DNA of 64,000 bases from Arthrobacter oryzae. GTDB taxonomy: Bacteria; Actinomycetota; Actinomycetes; Actinomycetales; Micrococcaceae. The stretch is taken from the NCBI RefSeq assembly GCF_030812315.1, contig NZ_JAUSSM010000004.1:186001-250000 (forward strand), read 5' to 3'. Within the stretch, counting starts at the first letter, position 1. Every line of letters begins with the position of its first letter. A model generated the notes under the pieces. It had not been told where the DNA came from, searched no databases, and saw nothing but the letters and a program-made list of their open reading frames with translations. Of this stretch, positions 41,834 through 50,582 are shown one piece after another. Position numbers and translations under genes: made by a program.

Positions 41834-43144
41834 GTGTCTCCCGCGACCTCCGCTTCCGCGCGCACCCGTATGCCTTTCGGTGCCCTGCTGGTGCTGTCGA
41901 TGATCGGCTTCACTGCCATCACCACCGAACTGCTGCCATCCGGCCTGCTCCCCCAGATCAGCGCCGGCCTCAATGTCTCCGAACCCGTGGCCGGCTACCT
42001 CACGGCCGGGTACGCCGCCGTCATCGTGGCCACGGTGATCCCGGCCGCCATGCTGCTTTCCCGCGTCCCCCGGCACACCCTTCTGGTGGCGCTCGTCCTG
42101 ACCTTCGCCATCAGCAACGCCCTGGTGGGTTTGGTGTCCGATTTTGGCGCCGCCCTCGCTGCCCGGCTGGTTGGCGGCATCGCCCACGGCCTGCTCTGGA
42201 CCACCATGGCCCCCTTCGTGGCGCGCATTGTTCCGGCCCACAAGGTGGGCAAGGCCATGGCTATCGTCTTCAGCGGCAACAGCCTGGGCCTGGCCATCGG
42301 CGCCCCGCTGGGTACTGCCCTGGGCGGGCTGATCGGCTGGCGGGCGTCCTTCCTGCTGCTGGCGGGCACCAGCGTGGTCCTCGCGGCCCTGGCCATGTGG
42401 CTGCTGCCCGCCGTCCGCCGGATCCCGGACGCTCCGCGCCCGTCACTGCGCAAGGCGGCCACCCAGCCGGGCGTGATGTCCGTGGCCATCGCCTGGCCGC
42501 TGATGCTGATGGCGCACTTCGCGCTGTTCACCTTCATCGCCCCGTTCCTCCGCGAGGCCGGGCTGCCCGACTACAGCATCACCCTCTCCCTCACCGTCCT
42601 GGGAGTCTCCGGGCTGGTAGGCATCTGGATCGCCGGCGTCACCGTGGACATGCGGCCCCGCCGTTCACTGCTGATCACGACGGCGGTGGTCGCCGTCGTG
42701 TTCCTCCTCCTGCCGCTGGGCGGGGTCACCGTCCCCGGCGCCCTGGTGCTGATGGCTGTCTGGGGAGCGGCCTTCGGCGCGATCGGCATCTACAACCAGT
42801 CCGCCATCCTTCGTGCCGGCAAGGAGTACCGCGAAGCCGCCAACGGCCTCACCGTCCTGACCATCCAGCTGGGAATCACCATCGGCGCGCTCTACGGCGC
42901 GGCCGCCCTCACCACGGCAGGCCCGCTGCTGGTGCCGGTCGCCGCAGCGCTGCCCGTCGCCGTCGCCCTCGTCATTGTGGTGACCGGGCGGAAGCACGCC
43001 TACCCGCCCGGGCCGAAAGAGGCGGGCTATCTGGCAGCGGAACAAAAAACAGCTCTGGAGCACACGCCTGACGCACCCGGTGCGGACGTGGTTGCCGCAG
43101 ACGCAGCTGACGGCCCTGCGGCGGACGTGTCCGCCCGCGCGTAG
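41834..43144 (+). CDS. MFS transporter, DHA1-type exporter
   Basis: A 436-residue 12-helix MFS protein. ITTELLPSGLLPQIS in helix 1, ARLVGGIAHGLLWTTMAP in helix 4 and GAPLGTALGGLIGWRASF in helix 5 (antiporter motif C-like) are typical of DHA1 drug or sugar efflux proteins such as the Cmx/AraJ group. A 45-residue Ala-rich C-terminal tail is polar. The GTG start has AAGGA about 9 nt before it. Probably exports a drug or metabolite. Confidence 0.85.
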   Translation: MSPATSASARTRMPFGALLVLSMIGFTAITTELLPSGLLPQISAGLNVSEPVAGYLTAGYAAVIVATVIPAAMLLSRVPRHTLLVALVLTFAISNALVGLVSDFGAALAARLVGGIAHGLLWTTMAPFVARIVPAHKVGKAMAIVFSGNSLGLAIGAPLGTALGGLIGWRASFLLLAGTSVVLAALAMWLLPAVRRIPDAPRPSLRKAATQPGVMSVAIAWPLMLMAHFALFTFIAPFLREAGLPDYSITLSLTVLGVSGLVGIWIAGVTVDMRPRRSLLITTAVVAVVFLLLPLGGVTVPGALVLMAVWGAAFGAIGIYNQSAILRAGKEYREAANGLTVLTIQLGITIGALYGAAALTTAGPLLVPVAAALPVAVALVIVVTGRKHAYPPGPKEAGYLAAEQKTALEHTPDAPGADVVAADAADGPAADVSARA

Positions 43145-43153
43145 GGCATAGGG

Positions 43154-43183
43154 GTGCGGCACCGCCACGGGACGGTGCCGCAC
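43154..43183 (+). terminator. Hairpin after the MFS gene
   Basis: An 11-bp stem (GTGCGGCACCG and its complement) with an 8-nt loop begins 9 nt after the MFS stop. It has no T-run, so it may act as a weak or factor-dependent terminator. Confidence 0.55.
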
Positions 43184-43254
43184 GCTGTGCCTCCCGCCGT
43201 CGGCTAGGAGCGGCGGCGGGAAACTCTGTTGGCCCGATTTGCGGACGTCCGAGC

Positions 43255-43671
43255 CTAGGTAGGGACTGCACCAAGCTGCTGCATGAGGGTCAAGTTGTCC
43301 GTGGTTCCCCAATGCTCGGCCACCTTGCCGTCCTCGACGCGGATAATGTCGGTCGTGCCGAATTCGACGCTCTTGCCCGTTGCGGGCATACCGGCCATTT
43401 CCCCGCGATGAGTGCCCGTGAGAATTACGTGGCAGGCCTCCAGGTTTCCGTCGGCCAATGATGCTCCGATCGCCTTGACCTTAATATCCGGGAACGCCGT
43501 CCGGATCGCATTCACGAAGTAGCGAACACCATCCTTGCCGGGCGGCTGCCCCGGTAGAGCCTCCTCATGATCGACGTAGTCATCCGTCGACAACTCGTCA
43601 ATAAGGGACAGATTTCCGCCCTCGATTATTTCCTTATAGAACCGCTCGATCAGTCCAGCCCCGTCAGCCAT
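43255..43671 (-). CDS. SnoaL-like / ester cyclase family protein
   Basis: A 138-residue SnoaL-fold protein: LIERFYKEIIEGGNLSLIDE, DDYVDHE, GVRYFVNAIRTAFPDIKV and a final GKVAEHWGTTDNLTLMQQLG. These small cone-shaped proteins bind polyketide-like or other hydrophobic substrates, and many are not enzymes. Start at MADGAGL with AAGGAG 7 nt before. It lies 97 nt after the DUF2182 gene on the same strand. Confidence 0.83.
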   Translation of the reverse strand: MADGAGLIERFYKEIIEGGNLSLIDELSTDDYVDHEEALPGQPPGKDGVRYFVNAIRTAFPDIKVKAIGASLADGNLEACHVILTGTHRGEMAGMPATGKSVEFGTTDIIRVEDGKVAEHWGTTDNLTLMQQLGAVPT

Positions 43672-43768
43672 TGTCTGCTCCTTTGTTGGATGAGACCTGT
43701 CAGAATTCCCCCGTTTCCACGGCCGCCGCGCGCCGCCGCGCGCTGTGCAGCTTTTGCAGGGCGGCCGG

Positions 43769-44683
43769 TTACATCCCCATGCCCCCCGTCGCCGCGGGTA
43801 TGAGGGCCACACCAAGTGCAATCACGGCGAGCGCCACCGCGACGGAGCGGTTGGCCAGCCGTTTCCAGGGCAGCATCTTCTCCCCCGCGATGAAGGCCCC
43901 TATCAGCGCCATCCAGCCAAGGCTCATCACCCCGAGTGCGAACAGGGCAACCATCAGCGCCCAGCAGCAGGCGACACACCAGGCCCCGTGCTCGATCCCC
44001 ATGCGCAACGCACCGCTGTAGCCCGGGCGCAGGCCGTGCAGGAGGAAGTCCATGGGGTTCCGGCATTTCATCAGGCTGACGTTCTTGGCGGGCGTCAGCT
44101 GGTAGGCCGCCGCCACCAAAATCACTGCGACGGCCAGGTAGCGGCCGCCCTGGTCCGAGCCGAAGAAGCCGGGAAGCAGCGACGCCACTGCGTTGTAGAG
44201 CCCGTAGGCCAGCACCCCGAACACCGTCCAGGCGATGAGATACCCTGCCACGAACACCGCAGTGGAGCCGGCCGGGGCATACCGCCCCTGCCTGCGCCGG
44301 TGGTTCTGGATCCTGGAGTAGGCCACCACCATAGGCGCCACGGACGGGAACATCATGGCCGCCAGCATCACTACCCAGGTAGTGACGAAGAATCCTAGCG
44401 GTCCCGGATCCGTCCACCGGCCCATGTCCATTCCGCTCAGCTGGGTGGACGTGACCACCCAGCTCACTGCAGCCAAAATCAGCAACGTGGCGATCAGGCC
44501 GACCTCCCGCGGGTCGATCCGGGCTCCTGCCGGGACCGAAGCCGCCGCTGACGGGCTTGGCGCCGTTGGCGTCGGGCTGACGGGGGAAGTGGCGGCGAGC
44601 CCGGACGGGGCAGTAGAACCGGAGAGGGCGGCGCGCGCAAAGATGCGCCCGCGGCCCCTCCTCAACAGTTTCCGGTGATACAT
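43769..44683 (-). CDS. DUF2182 integral membrane protein
   Basis: A 304-residue membrane protein. A polar Ser/Pro/Ala-rich N-terminus (about 1-60) precedes about seven helices. Features typical of DUF2182 are the GMDMGRW loop after helix 1, TWVVMLAAMMFPSVAPMV, and GIEHGAWCVACCWALMV with its clustered Cys/His; the C-terminus is GGMGM. These Met, Cys and His residues suggest metal contact, as the family's description as metal-binding membrane protein implies, but this is not proven. The gene follows DUF1326 by 13 nt, so the two are almost certainly co-transcribed. Confidence 0.83.
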   Translation of the reverse strand: MYHRKLLRRGRGRIFARAALSGSTAPSGLAATSPVSPTPTAPSPSAAASVPAGARIDPREVGLIATLLILAAVSWVVTSTQLSGMDMGRWTDPGPLGFFVTTWVVMLAAMMFPSVAPMVVAYSRIQNHRRRQGRYAPAGSTAVFVAGYLIAWTVFGVLAYGLYNAVASLLPGFFGSDQGGRYLAVAVILVAAAYQLTPAKNVSLMKCRNPMDFLLHGLRPGYSGALRMGIEHGAWCVACCWALMVALFALGVMSLGWMALIGAFIAGEKMLPWKRLANRSVAVALAVIALGVALIPAATGGMGM

Positions 44684-44696
44684 CGGCCGGCCGCGC

Positions 44697-45314
44697 TTAG
44701 CCCCGGCCCTTCGGGGCGCCCTCTGCCATTTCGCTGGCGAAGGTAAAGTCGGACGTCTCGCCGTAGACGCCGTCGAACTCGAGGCCAAAGAGGTCCGAGT
44801 GTCCCTGTGCTTTGCCGATCCGGAATTCCGGGGCGAAGCCGAACATCGCGTTCTTCTCGGTGGTGAACCCGCCGCCCGGCCCCGGCAGCGGCTCGAATCT
44901 GACGTCAGCGCGCCCGGCCACCGAACCCGAGGGGCTGTCGCCATCAGAGAATGAGACGCTTGCACGCTCGACGCCTAGCCATTCTCCGTACAACCCCGCA
45001 AAATCCGCGAACGGGCCGCCGGCCTCACCATGAAGGATGGTTTCCAAAGCGGTGGCCTGAGCATCCGATGCGCCGTCGTCGACGACCACTCCTACCTTCC
45101 AGCCACCTGCGCTGAGGTTCGAAGGGAACCAGTTGGAGAACGCGAAGTCGACGCCGGCCAGGTCCGTCTCGTCCATGTTTCCCTTGGCGATATGGAAGAT
45201 ATTCAGGCCGCGGCATTCGCCGTCCGGGCCTGTGGGCGCCCCGTCAATCGGGCAGGGGCAAATCAACTGGCAATTGCAGTTTCCAACGTACGTTCCTGAT
45301 ATTTCCCAAGACAC
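44697..45314 (-). CDS. DUF1326 cysteine-rich protein, partner of DUF2182
   Basis: A 205-residue protein from a GTG start with GAGGAGGG 5 nt before it. The N-terminus has a CxC...CPC cluster (GNCNCQLICPCP; Cys13, 15, 19, 21) and another cysteine at 34. The rest forms a DUF1326 domain (GLNIFHIAKGNMDETDLAG, later KNAMFGFAPEFRIGKAQGHS). Clustered cysteines suggest binding of a metal such as copper or zinc. No signal peptide is visible. With the membrane DUF2182 gene it forms a two-gene unit of unknown role. Confidence 0.83.
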   Translation of the reverse strand: MSWEISGTYVGNCNCQLICPCPIDGAPTGPDGECRGLNIFHIAKGNMDETDLAGVDFAFSNWFPSNLSAGGWKVGVVVDDGASDAQATALETILHGEAGGPFADFAGLYGEWLGVERASVSFSDGDSPSGSVAGRADVRFEPLPGPGGGFTTEKNAMFGFAPEFRIGKAQGHSDLFGLEFDGVYGETSDFTFASEMAEGAPKGRG

Positions 45315-45504
45315 AGGACCCTCCTCGCTGGCGCTGTCGCCAAGCAGAACCGGCCCAGGGTCAGCGCCGAGATACACAGGGCAGAGCACCCTGTTAAGGC
45401 GCACGCTATTCCTGCGCGAATCGCCTGTCAAGATGCCGTTGGTCCCGGCTTATCCCTAGAAAGCGGCGCACCCCTTTCGGTGTGTTCAGCCCTGCTTCGG
45501 CAGC

Positions 45505-46881
45505 TTATTTCCGCTCCCGCCACAGCAGCGTGACGCCGAACGCGACGCCGCCCAGCACCAACATGGCGATCACCATCAGGCCCCAGTTGGCCTGGTTCAC
45601 GCCGCTCCCGTAGAAAATGCCGATCATCACCGTCGCCGTGATGGCGCCGAGGTAGCGGCAAGTCTGGAAGATGCCCGCGGCCACCCCGCGTTCTTGCGGC
45701 TGGGTGGAGACGTACATGCCCTGGCTGGAGGCGATGCTCACCACGCTCCACGGAATCCCCATCAGCGCGGTGAGCACCAGCACCAGCGGGATGGCGAATG
45801 AAGCAGTCAGCAGCCACATGGTCCCCGCGGCGGCCACCAGGAACAGCACCCCGGCAATCAGCACCCGCCGCACCCCGAATCGTTCGATCGCGCGGACCGC
45901 GAACGGCGTCGCGATCACGGACATCGCTGCCAGCGGCAACATCAGCAGACCCACGACGCCGGGATCGTAGCCGGCCGCTTCCTGCAGCAGCTGCGGCAGG
46001 CCGAAGAACGCGAAGTAGTAGATGCCGTTGAACACGGCGAAGCCCAGGTAGACCAGCAGCAGCGGCCGGTTCCGGCCGAGCAGCCGCAGGTCCAGGAACG
46101 GCGGGCTGAACTTCAGCTCCCGCCAGACGAACAGTCCCGCCAACACAGTTCCGCCGGCGAGCAGCCACCAGCGCGCGTCCGGCAGCACGTTCAGCAGCGC
46201 CATCATGGTGAGCATCAGGGATCCGACGAAGCCCAAGATGCCGGGGATGTCCGAATCGCGCAGCAGCTCGACGGCCCTCCCGCGCTCGCGGTCCTCGTCC
46301 ATGGGGGCGAACTTCCAGACGACGAGCATTGCTCCAAGGGACAACGGCACGTTGATCAGGAACAACGCCTGCCATCCCACCAGGCTCACGAGCAAGCCGC
46401 CCACCACCGGGCCCACTGCCGCCGCGGACGTATTGGCCATCTGGATCCGGCCGAGCGGCCGGGTGGACTTCACGTTGGCCGTCTTGGCCAGTGCTCCGAC
46501 GATGACGACGGCGCTCGGGTACGCGGTGGCCGTGCCGAGCGCCATGAATGCCCGGGCGACACACAGCAGGGCGAAGTTCGGCGCGAACGGAGCCAGCGCG
46601 CAGGTCACCGCCACCAGCACCATCCCGAACGTGAACAGGCGCCGTGGACCGAAGCGGTCCGCCAGCCGGCCCATCAGCGGCTGGCCCGCCGCGGAGGTGA
46701 GGTAGAAGGCGGTGATCACCCAGGTGACCGTGGCGACGTCGAGCCCGAAATCCGTCCGCAGCACCACCAGGGCGACGGCGATCATTGACGAGTTCAGCGG
46801 GTTCAGCGACGTGCCCAGGCTGAGGCCTGCGACGGCGAGGGCTGTCCGGGGTTTGTTGCTCACGGAAACAGTCTTGCGCAC
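45505..46881 (-). CDS. MFS transporter, DHA2-type drug exporter
   Basis: A 458-residue MFS protein with about 13-14 helices. LNSSMIAVALVVLRTDFGL in helix 1, VTWVITAFYLTSAAGQPLMG and GRLADRFGPRRLF in loop 2-3 are typical of DHA2/EmrB-like exporters. The start is ATG 46881. Upstream lies a long palindrome and the cupin gene on the same strand. It probably exports drugs or other toxic compounds; the substrate is not readable. Confidence 0.87.
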   Translation of the reverse strand: MRKTVSVSNKPRTALAVAGLSLGTSLNPLNSSMIAVALVVLRTDFGLDVATVTWVITAFYLTSAAGQPLMGRLADRFGPRRLFTFGMVLVAVTCALAPFAPNFALLCVARAFMALGTATAYPSAVVIVGALAKTANVKSTRPLGRIQMANTSAAAVGPVVGGLLVSLVGWQALFLINVPLSLGAMLVVWKFAPMDEDRERGRAVELLRDSDIPGILGFVGSLMLTMMALLNVLPDARWWLLAGGTVLAGLFVWRELKFSPPFLDLRLLGRNRPLLLVYLGFAVFNGIYYFAFFGLPQLLQEAAGYDPGVVGLLMLPLAAMSVIATPFAVRAIERFGVRRVLIAGVLFLVAAAGTMWLLTASFAIPLVLVLTALMGIPWSVVSIASSQGMYVSTQPQERGVAAGIFQTCRYLGAITATVMIGIFYGSGVNQANWGLMVIAMLVLGGVAFGVTLLWRERK

Positions 46882-46939
46882 TGGGGTGCAGGAGGCCGAA
46901 CTTGGTTACAGTGCTGGCGTGGCACGGCCGAGCTTCGTC

Positions 46940-47031
46940 CCCAACTGACTCGCAGTTAACGTCGTCAAAAGCGCTTTTGGCGACGTTAACTGCGAGTCAG
47001 TTGGGCCCGAACTGCGAGTCAGTTGGGCCCG
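46940..47031. repeat. 66-nt palindrome plus 22-bp tandem repeat
   Basis: 46940-47005 is a palindrome with 25-nt outer arms (beginning CCCAACTGACTCGCAG) and an inner CAAAAGCGCTTTTG, broken only by one T/G pair. The right arm continues into two perfect tandem copies of a 22-bp unit starting AACTGCGAGTCAG (46988-47009, 47010-47031). It lies between the cupin stop and the DHA2 gene and could end transcription of the cupin gene. It looks like an interspersed REP-type element rather than an ordinary terminator. Confidence 0.8.
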
Positions 47032-47056
47032 CGGAAAGGTTAAGGAGGCCTCAGCC

Positions 47057-47392
47057 CTATTTCGCGGCCTTCGCCACCGTGAACAGGAACGCCGAGTCCT
47101 CTTCGGCCTCCAGGCTGTGCAGCCCCTCCGGGACGATCAGCAGGTCACCGGGCTTCCCGTCCCAGGAGTTCTCGCCGGCCCGCAGCCGGAGGCTCCCTTG
47201 AAGGACAAAGACTGTGGCGTCACCGGGGTTCTGGTGCTCGCTCAGCTGCGTGCCGGCCTTGAGCGCCATGACGGTCTGGCGGAGCACCTTCTCGTGTCCG
47301 CCGTAGACGGTGTCGGCAGCCCGTCCGTTGCTCGCGGCCAGGGCAGCCGCAAGCTGCTGCCGGGCCAGGGCGTCGATCGAAATTTTCTGCAT
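47057..47392 (-). CDS. Cupin domain protein
   Basis: A 111-residue single-domain cupin: LKAGTQLSEHQNPGDATVFVL is cupin motif 1 (with His and Glu-type ligands partly replaced) and GDLLIVPEGLHSLEA is motif 2. Cupins of this size are small ligand or metal-binding proteins. Motif 1 keeps EHQNP where many have HxH, so metal binding is uncertain. Start at MQKISIDALA. It is divergent from ctaD with about 200 nt between. Confidence 0.8.
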   Translation of the reverse strand: MQKISIDALARQQLAAALAASNGRAADTVYGGHEKVLRQTVMALKAGTQLSEHQNPGDATVFVLQGSLRLRAGENSWDGKPGDLLIVPEGLHSLEAEEDSAFLFTVAKAAK

Positions 47393-47594
47393 GAGGCCAC
47401 CGTACTCAGAAGCACAGCCAGCACAAGCTCTGGACAGCACGATCCGCCGTCAGTAAATTCGAAGAAAGATCCCACCTCCCTCCGGGACCTACTTCGGGGA
47501 TGAGGTTTCCTTCCGGACCCTGTGCACAGCCCGGAAGGGACGAGCTGCTGAAGCCACGCGGCGGCACTGGATGCACGACGGGAAAGAGCCGGTC

Positions 47595-49349
47595 ATGGCC
47601 ACTTATGATTACGTCTCCGGAACTGCGGCGCACACCGCCCACCCCCAGGTGGTGCCGAAGCGCAAGGGACGCATCGTCGTCAACTGGATCACCACAACCG
47701 ACCATAAGACCATCGGGTATTTGTACCTGATCGCGTCCTTTGTGTTCTTCTGCCTGGGCGGCGTCATGGCCCTGCTGATCCGCGCCGAGCTCTTCGAGCC
47801 GGGCATGCAGGTTCTGCAGACCAAGGAGCAGTACAACCAGCTGTTCACCATGCACGGCACGGTGATGCTGCTGATGTTCGCAACGCCGCTGTTCGCGGGC
47901 TTCGCCAACGTCATCATGCCGCTGCAGATCGGCGCCCCCGACGTCGCCTTCCCGCGACTGAACGCACTGGCCTTCTGGTTCTTCCTCTTTGGTTCCACGA
48001 TCGCGGTCTCCGGCTTCATCACCCCGCAGGGTGCTGCCGCTTTTGGATGGTTTGCCTATGCGCCGCTGAATAACACGACGTTCACGCCTGGCGTCGGCGG
48101 TGACCTCTGGGTCTTTGGCCTCGCGCTCTCGGGCTTCGGCACCATCCTCGGTGCGGTCAACTTCATCACCACCATCATCTGCATGCGTGCCCCGGGCATG
48201 ACCATGTGGCGCATGCCGATCTTCACCTGGAACACGCTGGTGACGGCCATCCTGGTGATCATGGCCTTCCCGCCGCTGGCAGCAGCCCTGTTCGCCCTTG
48301 GCGCCGACCGCAAGTTTGGTGCGCACATCTACGACCCGGAGAACGGCGGCGCCGTCCTCTGGCAGCACCTGTTCTGGTTCTTCGGCCACCCCGAGGTGTA
48401 CATCATCGCCCTGCCGTTCTTCGGCATTGTCTCCGAGGTCTTCCCGGTCTTCAGCCGCAAGCCGATCTTCGGCTACAAGGGCCTCGTCTACGCGACCATC
48501 GCCATCGCGGCGCTGTCCGTGACCGTGTGGGCGCATCACATGTACGTGACCGGCTCGGTCATGCTGCCGTTCTTCGCTTTCATGACGATGCTGATCGCCG
48601 TACCGACCGGTGTGAAGTTCTTCAACTGGATCGGCACCATGTGGGGCGGCTCCCTCACCTTTGAGACACCCATGCTGTGGAGCATCGGCTTCCTGGCGAC
48701 CTTCCTCTTCGGCGGGCTGACCGGCATCATCCTGGCTTCGCCGCCGCTGGACTTCCACGTTTCGGACTCCTACTTCGTGGTGGCACACTTCCACTACGTG
48801 GTGTTCGGCACCGTGGTGTTCGCCATGTTCGCCGGTTTCTACTTCTGGTGGCCGAAGTGGACCGGCAAGATGCTCAACGAACGCCTGGGCAAGATCCACT
48901 TCTGGATGCTGTTCCTCGGGTTCCACGGAACCTTCCTGATCCAGCACTGGCTCGGTGTCGAGGGCATGCCCCGCCGCTACGCCGACTACATGCCGCAGGA
49001 CAACTTCATCTGGATGAACCAGTTCTCCACCATCTCCTCCTACCTGCTGGGCGCCTCGCTGATTCCGTTCTTCTGGAACGTCTACATCACCTGGCGCAGC
49101 ACCGAAAAGGTTGAGGTGGACGATCCCTGGGGCTTCGGTGCCTCGCTGGAGTGGGCCACGTCATGCCCGCCGCCGCGACACAACTTCACCTCCCTGCCGC
49201 GCATCCGTTCGGAGCGTCCTGCCCTGGACCTCCACCACCCGGAGCTCCGGGTGCGCGAACACGAAACCACGCATTCGCCAGCGGCCGACGTCCTCGGGGC
49301 GGCGGATATCGGTGAGAAGGACGTTCGGAGTCCTGACCCGGACGAGTAA
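47595..49349 (+). CDS. ctaD: Cytochrome c oxidase subunit I
   Basis: A 584-residue haem-copper oxidase subunit I with about 12 helices. Haem a and a3/CuB ligands are in [28 protein letters not shown] and HFHYVVFG, and the K-channel residues around GHPEVY are kept. It reduces oxygen to water and pumps protons in the aa3 oxidase, taking electrons from the bc complex in actinobacteria. No ctaC, ctaE or ctaF gene lies nearby, so it is an isolated copy, normal in length and complete. Start MATYDYVSG at ATG 47595 was chosen over an earlier in-frame ATG. Confidence 0.94.
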   Translation: MATYDYVSGTAAHTAHPQVVPKRKGRIVVNWITTTDHKTIGYLYLIASFVFFCLGGVMALLIRAELFEPGMQVLQTKEQYNQLFTMHGTVMLLMFATPLFAGFANVIMPLQIGAPDVAFPRLNALAFWFFLFGSTIAVSGFITPQGAAAFGWFAYAPLNNTTFTPGVGGDLWVFGLALSGFGTILGAVNFITTIICMRAPGMTMWRMPIFTWNTLVTAILVIMAFPPLAAALFALGADRKFGAHIYDPENGGAVLWQHLFWFFGHPEVYIIALPFFGIVSEVFPVFSRKPIFGYKGLVYATIAIAALSVTVWAHHMYVTGSVMLPFFAFMTMLIAVPTGVKFFNWIGTMWGGSLTFETPMLWSIGFLATFLFGGLTGIILASPPLDFHVSDSYFVVAHFHYVVFGTVVFAMFAGFYFWWPKWTGKMLNERLGKIHFWMLFLGFHGTFLIQHWLGVEGMPRRYADYMPQDNFIWMNQFSTISSYLLGASLIPFFWNVYITWRSTEKVEVDDPWGFGASLEWATSCPPPRHNFTSLPRIRSERPALDLHHPELRVREHETTHSPAADVLGAADIGEKDVRSPDPDE

Positions 49350-49429
49350 CTGCTTGGCTGAGGAACCTCGCCCTTAGCGCTGCCCCATTGGCTTACCTCC
49401 GCGACTGCTGCCTAGGCGCTTGCCCGACC

Positions 49430-49465
49430 TGTCGTTTATCGATACTATCTCACTGATAAACGACA
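49430..49465. promoter_or_regulatory. Inverted-repeat operator of the DUF2975/XRE pair
   Basis: TGTCGTTTATC (49430-49440) and its exact complement GATAAACGACA (49455-49465) are 14 nt apart with TATCGATA at the inner edge of the left arm. The repeat ends 15 nt before the DUF2975 start, with the ribosome site AAGGAG in between. It is well placed to be bound by the XRE protein encoded downstream. Confidence 0.65.
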
Positions 49466-49480
49466 TATAAGGAGACTCCG

Positions 49481-49981
49481 ATGGGAAAGCTGACCGTCGT
49501 CGCGCTGCGGATTGTCCTCGCGCTGGCACTCGCCGGCTCGGTGTTCGTGCAGGCTGTGATGGTGCCCCTGCTGGCCCGTGACCTGAACGAGGACTTCAGC
49601 CCGGACATTGCCGCCGTCAGCACCCCGGTCATCGTGATCGTTCTGCTGGGCATCGTGACCATCCAGGTCACCATGGTCTGCGTCTGGCGCCTCCTGACGA
49701 TGGTGCGGCGCGGAACCGTGTTCTCGCACGCAGCGTTCCGCTACGTCGATGTGGTGGCCGGCGCCGTCGCGGCGGCTTCCTTGCTCACCTTCGGGCTCGG
49801 CGTCGTCCTCGCTCCGGGCGAAAGCGTGGCCCCCGGCGTCGTCCTCCTGATCGGCGGGGCGGGCGTGCTGGTCGCCGGCGTGGCCCTGGTCGTCGTCGTG
49901 CTGCGCATGCTGCTGGCGCAGGCAGTTGCCCGCGATGCCGAAGCCAAACACCTCCAGGACGAACTGGATGAGGTGATCTGA
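49481..49981 (+). CDS. DUF2975 family membrane protein
   Basis: A 166-residue protein with four hydrophobic helices (about 10-32, 45-65, 82-108 and 115-138) and a short charged C-terminus. This is the DUF2975 layout, a family nearly always encoded beside a small XRE-type regulator, as here. The stop overlaps the regulator start (TGATG), so the two are translationally coupled. The start has AAGGAG 7 nt before it. Function unknown; the pair may sense a membrane condition. Confidence 0.85.
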   Translation: MGKLTVVALRIVLALALAGSVFVQAVMVPLLARDLNEDFSPDIAAVSTPVIVIVLLGIVTIQVTMVCVWRLLTMVRRGTVFSHAAFRYVDVVAGAVAAASLLTFGLGVVLAPGESVAPGVVLLIGGAGVLVAGVALVVVVLRMLLAQAVARDAEAKHLQDELDEVI

Positions 49982-50250
49982 TGCCGATCATCGTGGACAT
50001 TGACGTGATGCTGGCCAAGCGTAAGATGCCCGTGGGTACGCTCGCGGACCGTGTGGGGATCACCCCTGCCAACCTGGCGGTGCTCAAGAACGGCCGGGCA
50101 AAAGCTGTGCGCTTCACAACGCTCGAGGCCCTGTGCGAGGTGCTTGGGTGCCAGCCCGGGGACCTGCTGCGGTGGGAACCCGAGGATGTGGAGGACCTGG
50201 CGTCCGCCGCCAACGACGGCGGACAGGAGCCTGATTCGCGGGATAATTGA
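49981..50250 (+). CDS. XRE-type HTH regulator (HTH_26 type)
   Basis: An 89-residue protein whose first 70 residues are a Cro/C1-type helix-turn-helix: MPIIVDIDVMLAKRKMPVG, LADRVGITPANLAVLKNG and LEALCEVLGCQPGDLL. This YozG-like type accompanies DUF2975 proteins. The last 20 residues are acidic and polar. It is likely to bind the inverted repeat upstream of the DUF2975 gene and regulate its own operon, which is an inference. Confidence 0.88.
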   Translation: MPIIVDIDVMLAKRKMPVGTLADRVGITPANLAVLKNGRAKAVRFTTLEALCEVLGCQPGDLLRWEPEDVEDLASAANDGGQEPDSRDN

Positions 50251-50253
50251 GTT

Positions 50254-50577
50254 ATGGCCAACCAGGATCAGGACAGGGACCTCTGGGACGAGTTCGACAG
50301 TCTCAAGCCCGGAGCTCCGGACCGCGTCGAGGGCTACCCCGGCGGTGAGCCCATGGGCTTTGGCTTCCGGACCGGAGTCCGCAGCGCAAGGGTGGCCCTC
50401 GGATTCGCCGTGTACACCCTGGTCCTCGGAACCGTGCTGGTCCTCCTGGGCGCCGTCTTCTTCGTCAGCCAGGGCGAGTGGCTGATGCTCGCGCTGATGG
50501 TGCTGATTGAGGCGGCCTTCCTCTATGCCTTCACCCGGCTCGTGAACCAGGCGCGCAACCGGCGCTCCGCCCACTAG
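50254..50577 (+). CDS. Small two-helix membrane protein, hypothetical
   Basis: A 107-residue protein with an acidic N-terminal segment (about 1-45) and two hydrophobic helices (about 48-70 and 75-95). It starts 4 nt after the XRE gene and may share its transcript. No known family is recognised. The N-terminal YPGGEPMGFGF stretch could be a binding motif. Confidence 0.65.
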   Translation: MANQDQDRDLWDEFDSLKPGAPDRVEGYPGGEPMGFGFRTGVRSARVALGFAVYTLVLGTVLVLLGAVFFVSQGEWLMLALMVLIEAAFLYAFTRLVNQARNRRSAH

Positions 50578-50582
50578 CCCAG

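Noticed and set aside
47406..48947. Long minus-strand open frame opposite ctaD
   Set aside because: Composition is Glu/His/Gln-rich and without a recognisable fold; ctaD on the plus strand is certain. High GC content makes such shadow frames common.
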